Shown piece after piece: positions 11,201-24,159 of a DNA stretch of 64,000 nucleotides. Source of the stretch: Delphinus delphis (taxonomy: Eukaryota; Chordata; Mammalia; Artiodactyla; Delphinidae); the NCBI RefSeq assembly GCF_949987515.2, contig NC_082694.2:44850451-44914450 (forward strand). The letters run 5' to 3'. Below the pieces are notes generated by a model. It ran no database searches. It saw only the letters and a list, made by a program, of their open reading frames with translations, and was not told where the DNA came from. Position 1 is the stretch's first letter. Every line of letters starts with the position of its first letter. A program made the position numbers and the translations under genes.

Positions 11201-11664
11201 CGCGGGGCGGGCCGAGCCGGCATGTCCTCCGCACACAGGCTTCAGCCCCGAGGTGGCACGGGCAGGAAAAGGCCGGTGGGCAATGGCTCACCGGTGTGGC
11301 TGGCACAGGCAGCTTCAACCAAGAGGAGGCCCACTAACCTTCAGAGGCAGGCGGGCAAGGACGGAGACGTGCTGAGGAGGAAAGGAGGAATTGAAAGGAG
11401 CCTGCCCAGCTCTAACTCAATAGGGCAAGAGGCCAGGGGTCCGAGGCACAGTTTTATTTCTAGTGATCTGAGAAAGAGAATCCTGAAGACACCTATGACA
11501 GAAACACGCAGCGTGTGAATGGGAACATTAATGCGGGGGGCGGGGCTCAGAATGCTCAACACTCAAGCTTCCCCCAGAAACAGACCCTGCCATCTCGGAT
11601 ATCAACACACGTGGCCAACCCTGCTAAGTGGCTGTGCCTGCCTTCAAGCTGCATTCCAAGGCGT

Positions 11665-11792
11665 GAGAATTCCCTGGCAATCCAGTGGGCAGGACTTGGT
11701 GCTCTCACTGACAAGGGCGCCGGGTTCAATCCCTGGTCAGGGAACTAAGATTCCACCAGCCGCACGACACAGCCCCAAAAAAATAGAAAATG
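11665..11792 (+). mobile_element. Bov-tA/CHR-related SINE
   Basis: Shorter tRNA-Glu-type SINE beginning 'gagaattccctggcaatcca' with a B box 'gggttcaatccctggtc' and an A-rich tail. It is flanked by a perfect 12-bp duplication ATTCCAAGGCGT at 11653-11664 and 11793-11804. It is older than the seven CHR copies and also antisense to SPTBN1. Confidence 0.87.
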
Positions 11793-12214
11793 ATTCCAAG
11801 GCGTAACGAAAGATGGCCACGATTGACTGCTCAAGTCAGCGATGGGACTGAAGCAACTGAAGCCCAAGTAACATGTATCTGCTATCCTTGTGATGCCAGA
11901 AAGGTAAAGCCAGGTTGCTATGGTTATCTGTAGACAGCACAAATCAGAAGTGCTGTGGTGTGGTGGAAAGACTCAAGACCACAGTCAGGTTCTCAGGCGC
12001 ACCCCAACTCCTGAGGGCCACCAAGGAGCTAAGTAACTGCACAGGTGCCTTACCTCCCTGGGCCTTGCAATCCTCGCCCACAAATCAAACAGGTTGGAAT
12101 CTCTGGTCATAAAAACTCCTTCTGGTTCTAAATGTATGAGTGATTTGAGTGATTTGAGTTCATCTCCACATAAACTGAATGGCCACAATAACAACATCAC
12201 ATTATTACAGCACC

Positions 12215-12335
12215 CTGTAGCTTTCGTATACATTTTCTCAAGTGAGGTAGGTATTGTGTCCATTTTGCAGACAAGGCAACAGAGGTTCAGAGAGATACAG
12301 TGTCTTGCCCAGGGCCGCACAGCCGCTGAGGCAGA
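12215..12335 (+). repeat. MIR SINE
   Basis: Recognisable MIR 3' half: 'cattttgcagacaaggcaac', 'agaggttcagagagatacag' and 'tgtcttgcccagggccgcac'. Confidence 0.75.
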
Positions 12336-13834
12336 GACACACCTGGACGGCAGACCTACCGGTCTAGCGATGTTTCTCCTATGTACTCAGAGTATACTAT
12401 CAGCTTACTAATGGTGTCTACGCTTTTCAGAAAAACCCTAAGACTCGATAAATGGTATCAAGGTAAACCTAAAACCCAAGCAAGCCTCCACACGAACCTA
12501 GACAACACTGAGTTTGGGTCAGGATCAGGCATGTTCTCTGCTGGTTCACACAGAAGTTGCTACGTGGAGGGTTCCCTTGTTGCGAATGGGTTTTGTCTGG
12601 TCTTGTCTTGTTCCTTTTGTCATACTTGGTGAACCTGTAACTAAGATTCTGTATGATTTAGCATGTAGCACGTGAAGGGGAACACTAAGGGAGCGAGATT
12701 AAACCTCTGTTTGTTCCAAGAGGCTTTATGTAGTCTGGGAGGTCAAAAGAAGAAAAAAAAAAGATTGCTTTTCCTGCATTACAGCAAGCTTGAAAGGGTA
12801 AACCGTGGGGTGTTCATTTCCTGAACATCTGAACATTAGCAAGACTGAAATGTCTGGGAGAGGATGGCCAAAATGCTAAGATGCGATGGGATTTGTACAC
12901 ATTCAAGGACTTGACAAGCCAACCCAAAGAGCTGGGAAGGAAGTGGTAGGAACAGGGAGTGAAACGACAAGGTTTCACATACAAACTATCTTGCCAAATT
13001 CTCTGCCGCTTTCTACTGCTGTTTCCACATCTGCCTTTCGTGTTCATCGCGGTCAAATCCCTTGACAGTTGGACGACCACAGCCAATTTCTCCTGAGCCT
13101 TTCTTTATAGGAAGCCAAAATACTACTACTAAAATAATCCTCTTCCACCCATGTGGCCAAATAGACAAGCGGGCTCCAAACCGTACTGCTGCGTTCATGC
13201 TCCCTGCAGCTGAAACTTACATTATCCTTCTGTCTCGTCTCCCCAGTTTTCTTTGTCTTCCCTCTCTGGCCCACCCATTCCCTCCTCCAGGAGCCTCCTG
13301 CCCACCTCCCCCAGTCTTGAACCTTAACTGTGATCATTCTCCTTCTACTTTTACTATACATAATGCCTGGAGAGCCTCCCACCCGATAACTGCCTAGTTA
13401 CTGCTGGCCTTACTCCCCAAAGCCTGCCTCAGGATGCATCTTCTCTTAGAATCCATCCCTTTTTCAATGGAAACGGCCCCACTTACCAGAAAACCCAACC
13501 AACCAAGCATACAACCACGAAATCCAGCCAAAACCAGAAAACAAGAAATTCTCTGAAACCTCCTTTTCCCACCCCGAAGAACAATTTTCACAATGTCCCA
13601 CTGGCAGACACATCTGTGACACTGGCATTTCTGTGCCTGCCAAGCTCTCCAGAATGTCTCCGTTCTCAGGGCCTACGGCCTGGGCGGTTGGAAGCAGTCG
13701 GCAGTACTTCCCCTCCCCTCACAACCCACAGGACTCCTAGATCAGGGCTGAGACCACCCCCATATTTTCCCCTAGAGCACTGCCCACTGAGTGTCTGGGT
13801 CAGGGTTTGGAAATGCAAAGCTAGAGGAGGAAAG

Positions 13835-13950
13835 GTGGTTACAAAACAGACTTGGAATCTAGGAAGCTGGCTCTGCCACTTTCTAGAAAACTTTGTGATT
13901 CTGAGCCTGAAACACTGGCCCAGTAATGCGACCAACCTCAAAGAGTTTTT
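13835..13950 (+). repeat. MIR-like relic
   Basis: 'ctggctctgccactttctag' followed by a decayed 'gtgattctgagcctgaaaca' block resembles the MIR core. Confidence 0.45.
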
Positions 13951-14487
13951 CTATAATTGACTGAAATGTTTAGAAAGATCTTAGCACCATCATAGCCGCT
14001 ATGATTACTAGTCTTTAAACTTCTCATAGAGGAGATCTCAAAAACGAATTCTGCCCCACCTCTTCCCCAAGGAGGCTACCAGCTGGAGGGTGTTATAGGT
14101 TCCACGTGGAACCACTGTCCTCAGGCTGGGAGCCCCTTTGGATTTTGGGACAAGGACAGTTCGGAATAGCAAGGCCAGTCCTCCACCTGGGAAGTACTCA
14201 CAAACCCCTTCCCTCTCTGTAACTCACCCCGTTATGCACTGGGAAAGGCATATTCAAAATCGTATTTTATAGTCATAAAAGTAATAATATCTCAGAGATA
14301 GCAAGAACACAATACTCACTATGAAACAAGTTATAAAAGGCCTATGTTTTTAGAGAGGCCAATGTTTGTTTGAGGTGGGGCTATCAGATTTGATACTTTG
14401 GGACTCAGAGTAAGTAGAACAAAGATTAAAGGGAAGGCTAAAGGTATTCACCATCCACAACAGCCACCACAGAGGTGCCCTGGAGGA

Positions 14488-14527
14488 TATGGATGGATGG
14501 ATGGACGGACAAATGGATCTCTCTCTC

Positions 14528-14611
<84 letters not shown>
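14488..14611 (+). repeat. Compound microsatellite (GGAT)n, (CA)n, (CT)n
   Basis: A short ATGG/GGAT repeat (about 14488-14517) is followed by CT, then about 22 CA units from 14531 and about 18 CT units to 14611. Frames crossing it translate as Thr-His, Ser-Leu or Val-Cys repeats and are not genes. Its length is likely to vary between individuals. Confidence 0.95.
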
Positions 14612-14614
<3 letters not shown>

Positions 14615-16479
14615 CTCCCACAAAATCTTATAGTTTTATGGCTGAAATACCGGGGCAAATCTAATTTTTATTCATATCCTTTTCCTGTTTCTTGTTCCAC
14701 TGGTCACAGCAGAACTGAATACAAAGCACTGACATCTCTGCTGAGAAGGAGAAAAAATGGCAAGTTACACTCAGTAACAAGCACCCAAGGTCCCAGGGGA
14801 AGGAAGGAATGCAGTTTATTGAACCTTCTACCCCAGCCAAACCTTATCCTGCATTCTTATCTCATCTGTTATCTGCACATGCAAAGCTTCCCCACAGAGG
14901 CAAAAGAAATGCTCCAGTCCAGAGGCCCCACCTTTGGCAAACAGGTGTTGCTATGCCTGTGAATATGTAACACCAGCCACAGCCAAGGCTGGGCTCCTCC
15001 ACACAGGTAGAATGGTTCAAAGGAAAGAACATCTGAGGAATGCAGCTGGGGCCAGGTCTGCTCTTGCCCAGGAGTTTTGATTCCGCTCCCCACCTCCAAC
15101 TTGGAGGGAAAAGGCTGACACACACAGGGATTCAGAGCCATCGGGCCAGCGTTTTACAAAGGGGCAGATGGAACAGTGACAAGACGCTGTTTCCTGGTAG
15201 CACGGCTCATGGGAAAGAAATGGGAAAAGAGGAAATACAAACCTATTCTTTGTGAAAATAGGCCTTTGGACCCTGCCCACAGGTATCCACACCCAGGTTA
15301 TCTTTTCCAGGGGCTTAACACAGACCGGCTGTAATGAGAAAGGGTGAAAAGAGCCAGGTTGAACAGGCACCTGGAGAGGAAAGGAAGAAAAGGAAGGGAG
15401 TGAGGGATGCAAACCTCATCATCAAGACACAGGCCCCACCGCTCCTGGTTTGCACAGAGCAAAAGCCAACCCACCCAACAAGTTCTCAGCCCTACCGTGT
15501 TCTCAGCTCAGGCCATCTGAGGGACCCACAGCGTCATAAGAGGTGATTTCTTCTCTGCAGGCACTTTCGGCCCAGAGGAGGAAACAGGACACACAAACGC
15601 ACACAGACATGTACACACAAATGCAAAGATGTGGTAACGCATGACAAGTGAGGTTAGTGAGAGCTGGTGTGAGTACCACTCTGAATGGATCAACAACAGC
15701 ATTCTTCTCCTTGGCTGAGAAAAAAACAGAGCAGAGTGGGGTTCCTTCCACCCGGATGCTCTCTGTTGCCATACCATCCTATCTGCAATTTTAATGCGGC
15801 TTCTCACCAAATCCCTGACAACACGTGCCATGCTAACACGAGTGTGTAGCTTACTGCACGTATTAATTGCGCGTGGGGGACGTGATTTCTCACTCTGAAA
15901 AACAGGCCCCGATTACCCAGCTGCAGGGCCATGGAACAGTGCACGCAGCCCCGGCATGTTAAAGCGTGAAATATTTTAAGGGTGCAGTCATTTCTTCATC
16001 CTCTGCACCTGAGCCTCTGCTGATCCCTCAATGATATAGCACAGCCTCCTTCCCACAGGGCTTGGCCAGGCAGCCACTCGTTGGGTACAGGCCCTGAATA
16101 ATTCATGGTCAGCCCAGTCACTCAGGAGCGCCGAGGCCCGCCAGCTGCCATTAACTGGGAGGCAGCCTCCAGGCTTACAGTAGGAGAATGAAATACTATC
16201 AACGGTCTCAGAGACTTCTTTACAGAACCTGACAATCCTTCCCAGTTTTCTTTTTCTCCCCATTTGAAACCAGGTACTTTCCCACCAGATCAAAGTGTAA
16301 CCGACTTTTACTCTAAGAAGGACAGGTCCCAAGTACAGATGGGGAGGGGAGAAAGTGACGTCCTCAGGTGAGCGCTTGGTCAGGATGTCAGTCCCCCACT
16401 CAGCATGCTGAGACGACACAGGTGAAGGGCCAGACATTATGCCTGACGCCAGACACATGCTCAATAAATGTCAGTCCTC

Positions 16480-16800
16480 GTCCCCTCCTCCTTCCTGTCT
16501 CTCCGCCCCAGCCAAACTGATCCCCACCTCCTGTCTCGGGCTTTCTCATCTCCACGCCTCTGCTCGTGGAGCTCCCCTCTCCTCTCCCTCTCCGGCTAGA
16601 GTCCACCCATCCTTCAAGCCCAGCTCAAAACTTCCCTCCTCAAGGAAGGCTTCCCAGATTATCCCAGCTGGAATGATTGCTCCTTTTCAGAAACCCTATA
16701 CCCATACTGTCAGCCCCGCATCGTCTGGCACCTTTTGTGTGCTGCCTTGGAGTACTGCTTATCTCTTCTTGGGCACCAGTCTTATCTACCTAATTAAAAT
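16480..16800 (+). repeat. L2 LINE 3' fragment
   Basis: Blocks 'cacccatccttcaagcccag', 'ctcaaggaaggcttcccaga' and 'gcaccttttgtgtgctgcct' follow the order of the L2 3' region (text usually 'cttcaagtctcagctcaaatg...aggccttccctgacc'). Decayed but colinear. Confidence 0.65.
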
Positions 16801-17810
16801 AATGGAGAATGCACCCCTTACAGACTCAAGAGAAGTGAAAAGTGGACTCCAGCCTCAGCTTCTGACACTGACTGGCTTTGCTGACCCAGAGCCCGGCCCT
16901 TGGCTTCTCAAAATGCTCTCCCTAAAAACGAAGAGATCTAAAATAGAAAACCTCCAGGGTCCTCTGGATATAATGCTCTTGGAAATACATCATGATCTGT
17001 TTTAGGGCAGATGCAAGTCTTACATAACCTTCACCCCACACCTAGCCCAGTATCCTCTAAGAAACAACTGTTCAAAAGCGACTTAGGCATTTCAGAAGCC
17101 TGCACACTGAACAGAAGCCTGAACACAGCAGGGGCTCTGTGAGATAGTTGACACCATATGGTAAACCGCAGGGCCTGTTCCACCTTATGTAACACCCCCC
17201 ATCCATACCTTAATCCTTCACAAGGTGATGAGAGCTAGAACTCTGAACAGGTGTCAAGAAGGTCCTTTTCAAAATTCACCCACCTGAGCCAGCCATCTCA
17301 TTTACAGAGAACGAAAATGAAGCACAGAGCGGCATGCCCACAGACACAGAGTAAGTTACTGCACACCAGCAATCAGAAAGCAGGCCTTCTGAATTCCTGC
17401 TGCCTCTTTCATTTCCAGGGAAAACCTGAAGGTATCATGGGCTGAGGACAAAGGCAGTGGCATGCATTTCTTGAGCCCTTCGGTCAGTGAAGCGGGCCCA
17501 GGGCTTGAAATCAGAGAAAGGGCATCCTCATCCCCTCTCCCGCCTCCCTTCCAGGATCCAACACCAAGTTGGAGCCGACAGACTTGTACTAAGTGGCAGA
17601 TGACCCATATCTTTCTGTGTGTTCTCTGACATCCAACTTGTACCAGCTGAGAGACCCCGGACTGTGGTACTGGCCCCTTTGATCTCACCCTCCCAGCCCA
17701 GCAGAGACCCAAACACACAGTCAGCCCCAAACAAACTGAATCCCAAGGTCTGCTGTTCAAAGACCCCCTTTCTCTTGGTTTTCTTCACTGGATTTTTCTC
17801 TATTATTCTT

Positions 17811-18110
17811 TTTTTTTGGCTGCATTGGGTCTTCGTTGCTGTGCACGGGCTTCTCATTGCAGTGGCTTCACTTGTTGCAGAGCACGGGCTCTAGGTGTGT
17901 GGACTTCAGTAGTTGCAGCACGTGGGCTCAGTAGTTGCAGCGCACAGGCTCAATAGTTGTGGCTCACGGGCTCTAGAGCGCAGGCTCAGTAGTCATGGTG
18001 CATGGGCTTAGTTGCTCCGCGGCATGTGGGATCTTCCCCAGACCAGGGATCGAACCTGTGTCCCCTGCATTGGCAGACAGATTCTTAACCACTGTGCCAC
18101 CAGGGCAGTC
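17811..18110 (-). mobile_element. Older CHR-type SINE with repeated middle
   Basis: On the minus strand it begins 'ggactgccctggtggcacag', has a B box 'ggttcgatccctggtctgg', and then several imperfect 'cagtagttgcagcac...ggctc' units before an A-rich tail. A perfect 13-bp duplication CTCTATTATTCTT flanks it at 17798-17810 and 18111-18123. It is the only SINE in the window lying in the same sense as SPTBN1. Confidence 0.87.
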
Positions 18111-18236
18111 CTCTATTATTCTTATGATGTTCAGAGGGAATAGTTTACTCAGGAGGCATTTTTTAAAACACATCTGATGTATGAATCTATTCATTATAAC
18201 TAGCACTTTAACGACAGGTAAAGAATGAAGTGAGAG

Positions 18237-18425
18237 GGCTTCCCTGGTGGCGCAGTGGTTGAGAGTCCGCCTGACGATGCAGGGGACACGGGTTCGTGTC
18301 CCGGTCTGGGGAGATCCCACATGCCGCGGAGCGGCTGGGCCCGTGAGCCATGGCCGCTGAGCCTGCGCTCCACAACGGGAGAGGCCACAACAGTGAGAGG
18401 CCCGTGTTCCTCAAAAAAAAAAAAA
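18237..18425 (+). mobile_element. CHR SINE, copy 2 (internally deleted)
   Basis: Starts 'ggcttccctggtggcgcagt' and has a perfect 17-bp duplication AAAGAATGAAGTGAGAG at 18220-18236 and 18426-18442. Compared with the other copies it lacks a short stretch around 18362, joining 'gagcctgcg' directly to 'ctccacaacggg'. It landed only about 130 bp from the older SINE just before it. Confidence 0.95.
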
Positions 18426-18599
18426 AAAGAATGAAGTGAGAGACTAAGCGTTTTTCTAAAACTTGCCATGCTCACCTATAACCACCTCTCCACTTACCTT
18501 TTTATTACCATTTCTATCACCCTTTTAAATTACCATCCACCAGGAAAACCACGAATTGTGACCACGATGGTATCTTTTTCCACTACATCTTATCTTAAT

Positions 18600-19310
18600 A
18601 ACAATAAAAGTTTCAGTAAAGGATGGGGAGAAATTGGAACCCTTGTGCACCGTTGGTTGGAATGTAAAATGGTGAAGCTGCTGTGAAAAACAGTATGATG
18701 GTTTCTCAAAGAATTAAAAATAGAATTACATATGATCCAGCAACCCCAGTTCTGGGCTTATCCAAAAGAACTGAAAGCAGAATCTCAAAGACATTATTTG
18801 CACACCCATGTTCACTGCAGCATTATTCATAAGAGCCAAGAGGTAGAAGTAATCCTAATGTCTACGAATGAATGAATGGATAAAGAAAATGTGGTACATA
18901 CATACAGTGGGATACTATTCAGCCTTAAAAAAGAAGGAAATCCTGTCACATGCTTCAAGATGGATGAACCTTGAGGACATTCTGCTAAGTCATTATGAGG
19001 ACACGATGAAATAAGCCAGTCATAAAATGACGGGTACTGTATGATTCCACTTACGCGAGGTATCTAGTAGTCAAACTCAAGGAAACAGAAAGTAGAATGG
19101 AGGTTGCCAGGAGCTGGGGGAGGGGGAATTGGGGAGTTGTTGTTTAATGGGTATTGAGTTTCAGTTTTGCAAGATGAAAAAGTTCTAGAGATTTGCTACG
19201 TAACAATGTCGATATAGTTAACACTATTGAACTGTACACTTAAAAATGGTTAACACGGTAAATTTTATGTTATGTGTTTTTTTACCACAATTAAAAATAA
19301 AGTTAAATGA
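18600..19310 (+). mobile_element. L1 3' end, medium-old (L1M-like)
   Basis: Contains the end of ORF2 and the 3' UTR of an L1: 'cagcaaccccagttctgggc', 'tgttcactgcagcattattc', 'gataaagaaaatgtggtaca', then 'atgattccacttacgcgagg' and an A-rich end. ORF2 is broken by stops and frameshifts. It runs antisense to SPTBN1. Confidence 0.8.
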
Positions 19311-22300
19311 AATTTAAAAGCTTTGGTACTGACTCTGTGGGAATCCACTACTGGGTATGGGAAGGAAAGCTGATCTTAGGCCATGTTATGCATCTATGAC
19401 TCCAAACTCAAACAAGACATTCTCAAATGCTATCAACCAACACACTGATCCCTCCAAGTCCTCTCTTCAACTCTTAAGGAAAAAAAAAAAACTGTATTGG
19501 AATCCTGCCAACTCTCATTTTTACAACAAAAGTCCCAATAAAGTACTTATTGACTCCAAATTGCCTCCAAGCCTCGCGTCTGTGTACAGAGTGCTGTAGA
19601 GTAACCTCCAGGTACTGCAGTTACCCCTAGGGTCAGGCCTTCTGATCTCTGCAAGCCCACCCTTCATGAAATTGTTCAAAAGCTGTTTTTTCCGTCAGCC
19701 TCTTTGAGACTGAATCCCCAAAGCACAAATCTGTAGTAGTAGTTTTTGGTCGTTTAGGAAGAGTCAGTAGCAACACATCGTAGTTAAGCAGGCATGCACA
19801 CATCTATACAATTTGGATGCAGGTGTGGTGTGTGCGTCCACGAGCAGGCGCACATGTGCACAGGATCACCTTGGCCGATATGAACAGAGGAGTTTTCTGT
19901 ACTCCTAAGGTTCTGTGATACTGCATCAACTCTCATGAAATATTCAGACTTGCTGATATCCTCTTAATGTGTGCACATAGTTTTCTGTTAATAATTTTAG
20001 TGTAATGAGGGCTCATGAAGCAACAGATCACAGTTCTTACTGATCAAAGCGTCCTTCTATCCTGCCTATGTAAGATTATGGAAAGGCAAATGGCAAAAAT
20101 CATTACACAGGAGAAGGGCCTGCAATTTGAAGCGATTATAATCAAAGTCTTGTTAACACTCTACAAGAGCCTGCATTTCTGACTCATCAAACGTAAAAAG
20201 TTTACAAAAAATTAACAAGAGACTAGGACTTGAGTCAGAGTCACATGGCATTTATCATTTCCTGGAGAAGGACAAAGTTTGCTATCATCCCTAAACACAG
20301 TTTGCATCTCACTGTGTACACAGAAACCACTGGGAAAAGAGGCCAAAAACTCACCTTGGTAACCACAGGAAGGCAGCCTGCTAACTCCTCAGGAGCCCAC
20401 ACACACTCTCGGAGGCCTATGGGACCTTAGAATACCTAACCATCCCGTCCCTCGTCCCTCCTTTTTCAAATGAAAGTGAAGCTGAGAGAGGCTGCATGAT
20501 TTCTCTAAAGTCTCAACCAGCCAAGCCCAGCAGCACCTCGATAGATCTCCTGACTGCAAAAACAATACTGACAACAGCCTCCCAGCTGAAGCCCTTCTGT
20601 CAATGCCGTGAAAAGCTTTGGGACCTAAAAAAAGTTTTCCCTAGAATATAATGCCCATCTTTAATGCCTGGCTTTTCTCTAACAGTAGAAGAGCAATGCA
20701 ATAGTAGGCACGTTAAATAAAGTGCCCAGGTATCCCAGGATACCTTCACTTATTTAATTTCATCCTTCCTTAAATATAAACATACCCCTTTTCTAAAAAT
20801 GTTTTTCAAGTTGTTTCTACAATCTACCAACAGTCATATCTAGGATATCTTTTATACCTCCATGCCTTATAAGGTAATTCATACCACCATAACTTTTTAG
20901 TATACTATTTAACACAGATTGTTTGACCTTTTTTAAAAATAAGTCACATAGGCCTCCCTTTTCAAACTGGTCACGTTTCTCTTGAGCGTGACAATCAGAA
21001 GAAAGAACTCTGTAAAATATCTGATTCTTGATTCAGCTGTCCTGTTAAACATAGGTAACGTTTGGCTCTATGAGAAAAGGTTTTAAAATAAGCTCAATCA
21101 CCACTGATGTCATAAAATGAGTATTCATTACTTAAAAAAAAAAAAACTCTAAAAACTTTGCTCTAATTTCTGTTCCTCCAGCAGTTCTAATCTTCTAAGT
21201 TTATGCAAGGTATCTCAGAGTCTTACTCATAATTCTCTGATATGGAGTAACTGTAGGAAGAGGTACAAGATTTTTTTTTCATGAATTAAAAGGCATTCAG
21301 ATACCTACAAATACTTAGGCGAAGGAGGGCAATTTACAAGAGAGTTGGAGAAGATAGGTCAAAGATAGGCATCAGAGGCTTTCAATTACCGCCCTGGAAC
21401 GCAGGGGCCTCTGATTTATATTACTACTGAAGTAGGAAGGCTGGGGCAAATAACAACCTAATTCAGAAAATCTCAGACTGAAATCTGTGAAATGGGGGCT
21501 AATGCCCCCTACTGAAGACTGCTCTTAATATTTAAGTAATATTTTTATAATCTTCCCCAAGATGAAAATGATACACAAATTTTAAGTATTACAAATAATC
21601 CCCCTGAAAATCTAGCAATATTTCTTCTTTATTATCCCTTGATACCAAACTACAGCTGTCTCAACAAGAAGGAAAGAGCACCAAACCTAATAACCCCCAT
21701 GAAGGATCAACCCTCTCCCAGCAAGTGCTGGCCTACTCGACTTGGTTGTTCTACACTGAGCTCGCCCCGCCCCCTCCAAGCAACACAGGTCTCTCACTCC
21801 CATCTCCATCACTCCCTCCCTCCAATCTTGGTTATTTGCAGGGAAAAAAACAAATAAATTTCTCAACCTCCACTCCAAGAAAAGTTTTTAAATGTTTTTA
21901 TGGAACTTTTCCCCTAAATCATTCTCTCAATGAATGTTTAGGGTTCTGATCATTTTAATGTGCACTGAGTACAAACCCCAAACAGGAAAATGCAGCAAGA
22001 GAAGATGCAAATGCGAAGAACATATTAGGGTTTTTTTTTTAGTTAAAAAGGAGGCTTTTCCGATGCTTTTCCTACTCCCCAGAAGGCGGCGTGGAATCAC
22101 AAATGCCCGCTAAACACCACAGCAACAAAGCCACAGGTTGGCACTATCTTTAGGCCATCAGACAGGCATCCTTTGAATGTTCTTGCTTTCCCACCTTGAC
22201 TTCTGATCTTCCGACCATGTATTAATGTAGCATTTCTTAATATGGAAGGCCTCCTTGCAGGAGGAGAGAGGAGACCTCTCTTCAGAAGATTTATCTTCCT

Positions 22301-22320
22301 AGTGCAATGTTATAATTAGC
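19311..22320. other. Mostly unique intronic DNA
   Basis: No gene and no clear intact repeat seen. A weak MIR-like scrap occurs near 20465-20525 ('gtgaagctgagagaggctgc'). Homopolymer A runs occur near 19480 and 21135. Remaining text is AT-rich and unremarkable. Confidence 0.5.
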
Positions 22321-22324
22321 ACCT

Positions 22325-22500
22325 CCCACGCATGCCTACCTTGTGCAGACGCTGAGCTAGGCAGCTTCCACATTAAAGTTCCCGCAACAATCCCACAGGG
22401 AGGATATTATGATTCTCATCCTATAGAAGTGACTTTGCCCCACTACCTTACAGCTAGTAAGTAGCAGAGCAGGGATTTAATCTCAGACCCCAGGCCTCGA
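22325..22500 (+). repeat. MIR SINE relic
   Basis: 'cttgtgcagacgctgagcta', 'caatcccacagggaggatat' and 'ccttacagctagtaagtagc' follow MIR order. A gap is present where 'cccattttacagatgaggaa' would normally stand. Confidence 0.6.
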
Positions 22501-23570
22501 AAGCCACTCTTCCTTTCTCAGCATCAGCCCTGTGACGGATGGTCCTGGATGCCTGAATCCAAGCCTAGGAACAGCCGGGTGCTCAGGTCCTAGGAGGACC
22601 CGCACATGGGCATGTGGAGAGGCAGACGAGCGAGCTCGGGGCCCATGTGTTTTCCAAAGGCTGGGGAGAATATAGGCAAATACAAGCTAAGGAAAACGTG
22701 GTATAATCCTGAAAACTAGAGGCCACGTGATAGAGCAAAAACAAAAACAAAATACTGAACAGTGGCCTGCCTTGCACATTTGTGACCAAAATACCCCATA
22801 CAGCTCTCAAGACACCCCAAGCATCTGGAACCCAGAAGAAAAAACGTAGCATGAGGTTTCATATAACCAAAACCAAATTCATGCTCCTCCCGCCTTCCTT
22901 TCCCATCCCCTCCACAGCCCACTGGAGAGCAAGTCCTAGGGATTCTGATTAACGGCTTAAGTCTTTGCTCTCTCAAACCCTTGGCGACCGCCCCAGTTTC
23001 AGGGCCTCCTACTCATCTCCTCCAGACAAACAGGACAGTCTCCCCAAATGGCTTCCCTCTATCTAGCTTTCCTCCTAGGCCTTCCTCCATGGTGTCCCCA
23101 GAGGGCTCCTGCTGACACCCAAGTGCCATCCTACCAAAGGGTTCTGAGGTTAAGTCACCAGAAGGCTCAGAACCCCTGGGGGTAGAAATCCAGGTGAGGC
23201 CACTCTGTTTCATCCAGAGTGGCTCCAAGTTTGCCATTTTACATATTGAGGTAGCAAATACAAGTCTACTTAAAAATAAAAATTCTCGCAAACTCAATGT
23301 TGAAAACCACAGGCTAAATTTAAGGATAAAGACAGCTCCTTGGCAGGGCATTTGAGGCCCTCCTCGCGCACTTCTAGGGTTCTCCCTCTAGTTCCTTCTG
23401 CACTTCCGTATGGCTGCCCAAGACAGCCGGGTACTGTCGTGCCATTCCGGGCACCACCTGTTCAGCCTGTAACTCCCTTCCATCTACTGACATTGCCTCT
23501 CCTCTGCGAGAACTGAAAATCTTTTCTGCTGGCCACAAGCTTGTTTTCACTTCATAACCTATCTCTACAC

Positions 23571-23817
23571 AGTTGACCCTTGAACAACGTGGATTTGAAC
23601 TGTGCAGGTCCACTTCTATGTGTATTTTTTTCAACAGTAGATACTACACTACAGTGTTACATGATCCACGGTTGGTTGAATCTAGCAGATGCAAAACCAC
23701 ACATACAGAGGAACCATGATACAGAGGGCTAACTGCCAAGTTATACAGTACTCGGATTTCTCACTGACACAGAGGGTCGGCATCACTAACCCCCACATTG
23801 TTCAAGGGTCAACTGCA
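23571..23817 (+). mobile_element. Tigger-like short DNA transposon, copy A
   Basis: Terminal inverted repeats: 'cagttgacccttgaacaac' at the left and 'gttcaagggtcaactgc' at the right, flanked by TA-like duplications. The body is non-coding. Two related copies occur at 35290-35373 and 36835-37185. The family is a mariner/Tigger-type non-autonomous element; the exact subfamily name is uncertain. Confidence 0.8.
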
Positions 23818-23825
23818 TTTCTAAT

Positions 23826-23900
23826 GTTAATCACAGTGCCTGGTACATAGGAGGTGCTCAATAAAGATTTCATTTATTCATTCACTCACTAATGAATGAA
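23826..23900 (+). repeat. L2 LINE 3' terminus
   Basis: 'acagtgcctggtacatagg' then 'aggtgctcaataaagatttc' and degenerate 'attcattcactcac' is the classic L2 terminus. Confidence 0.7.
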
Positions 23901-24126
23901 ACAAAAACATCAAATAATCACTCTAATAATCATGATTCATAAAGCTTAAAAGCAGAGAGACCACTTAGATATTCTTTCAAATGGACCTGTTATCACAGGG
24001 TTTTCCAACACTGTTGGTTATAAACTCTAATTAGCGGATCAATACTAGCATTTTAAAAAAATAGAACGAAAAATATCAGAGCATCTCATGAAATACACGT
24101 AAACACTACTTTGTGAAATTGAAATG

Positions 24127-24154
24127 TGGGTGCACACACACACACACACACACA
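24127..24154 (+). repeat. (CA)n microsatellite
   Basis: About eleven CA units starting after 'ggtg'. Short and probably modestly variable. Confidence 0.9.
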
Positions 24155-24159
24155 TACCC

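Noticed and set aside
11645..11810. Direct repeats spaced by about 130 bp as a possible CRISPR-like or attachment site
   Set aside because: They are the 12-bp target duplication of one SINE; only two copies exist.
14398..14962. Frames of 88-157 codons over the microsatellite
   Set aside because: Composition is Thr-His and Ser-Leu repeats from (CA)n(CT)n; no gene structure.
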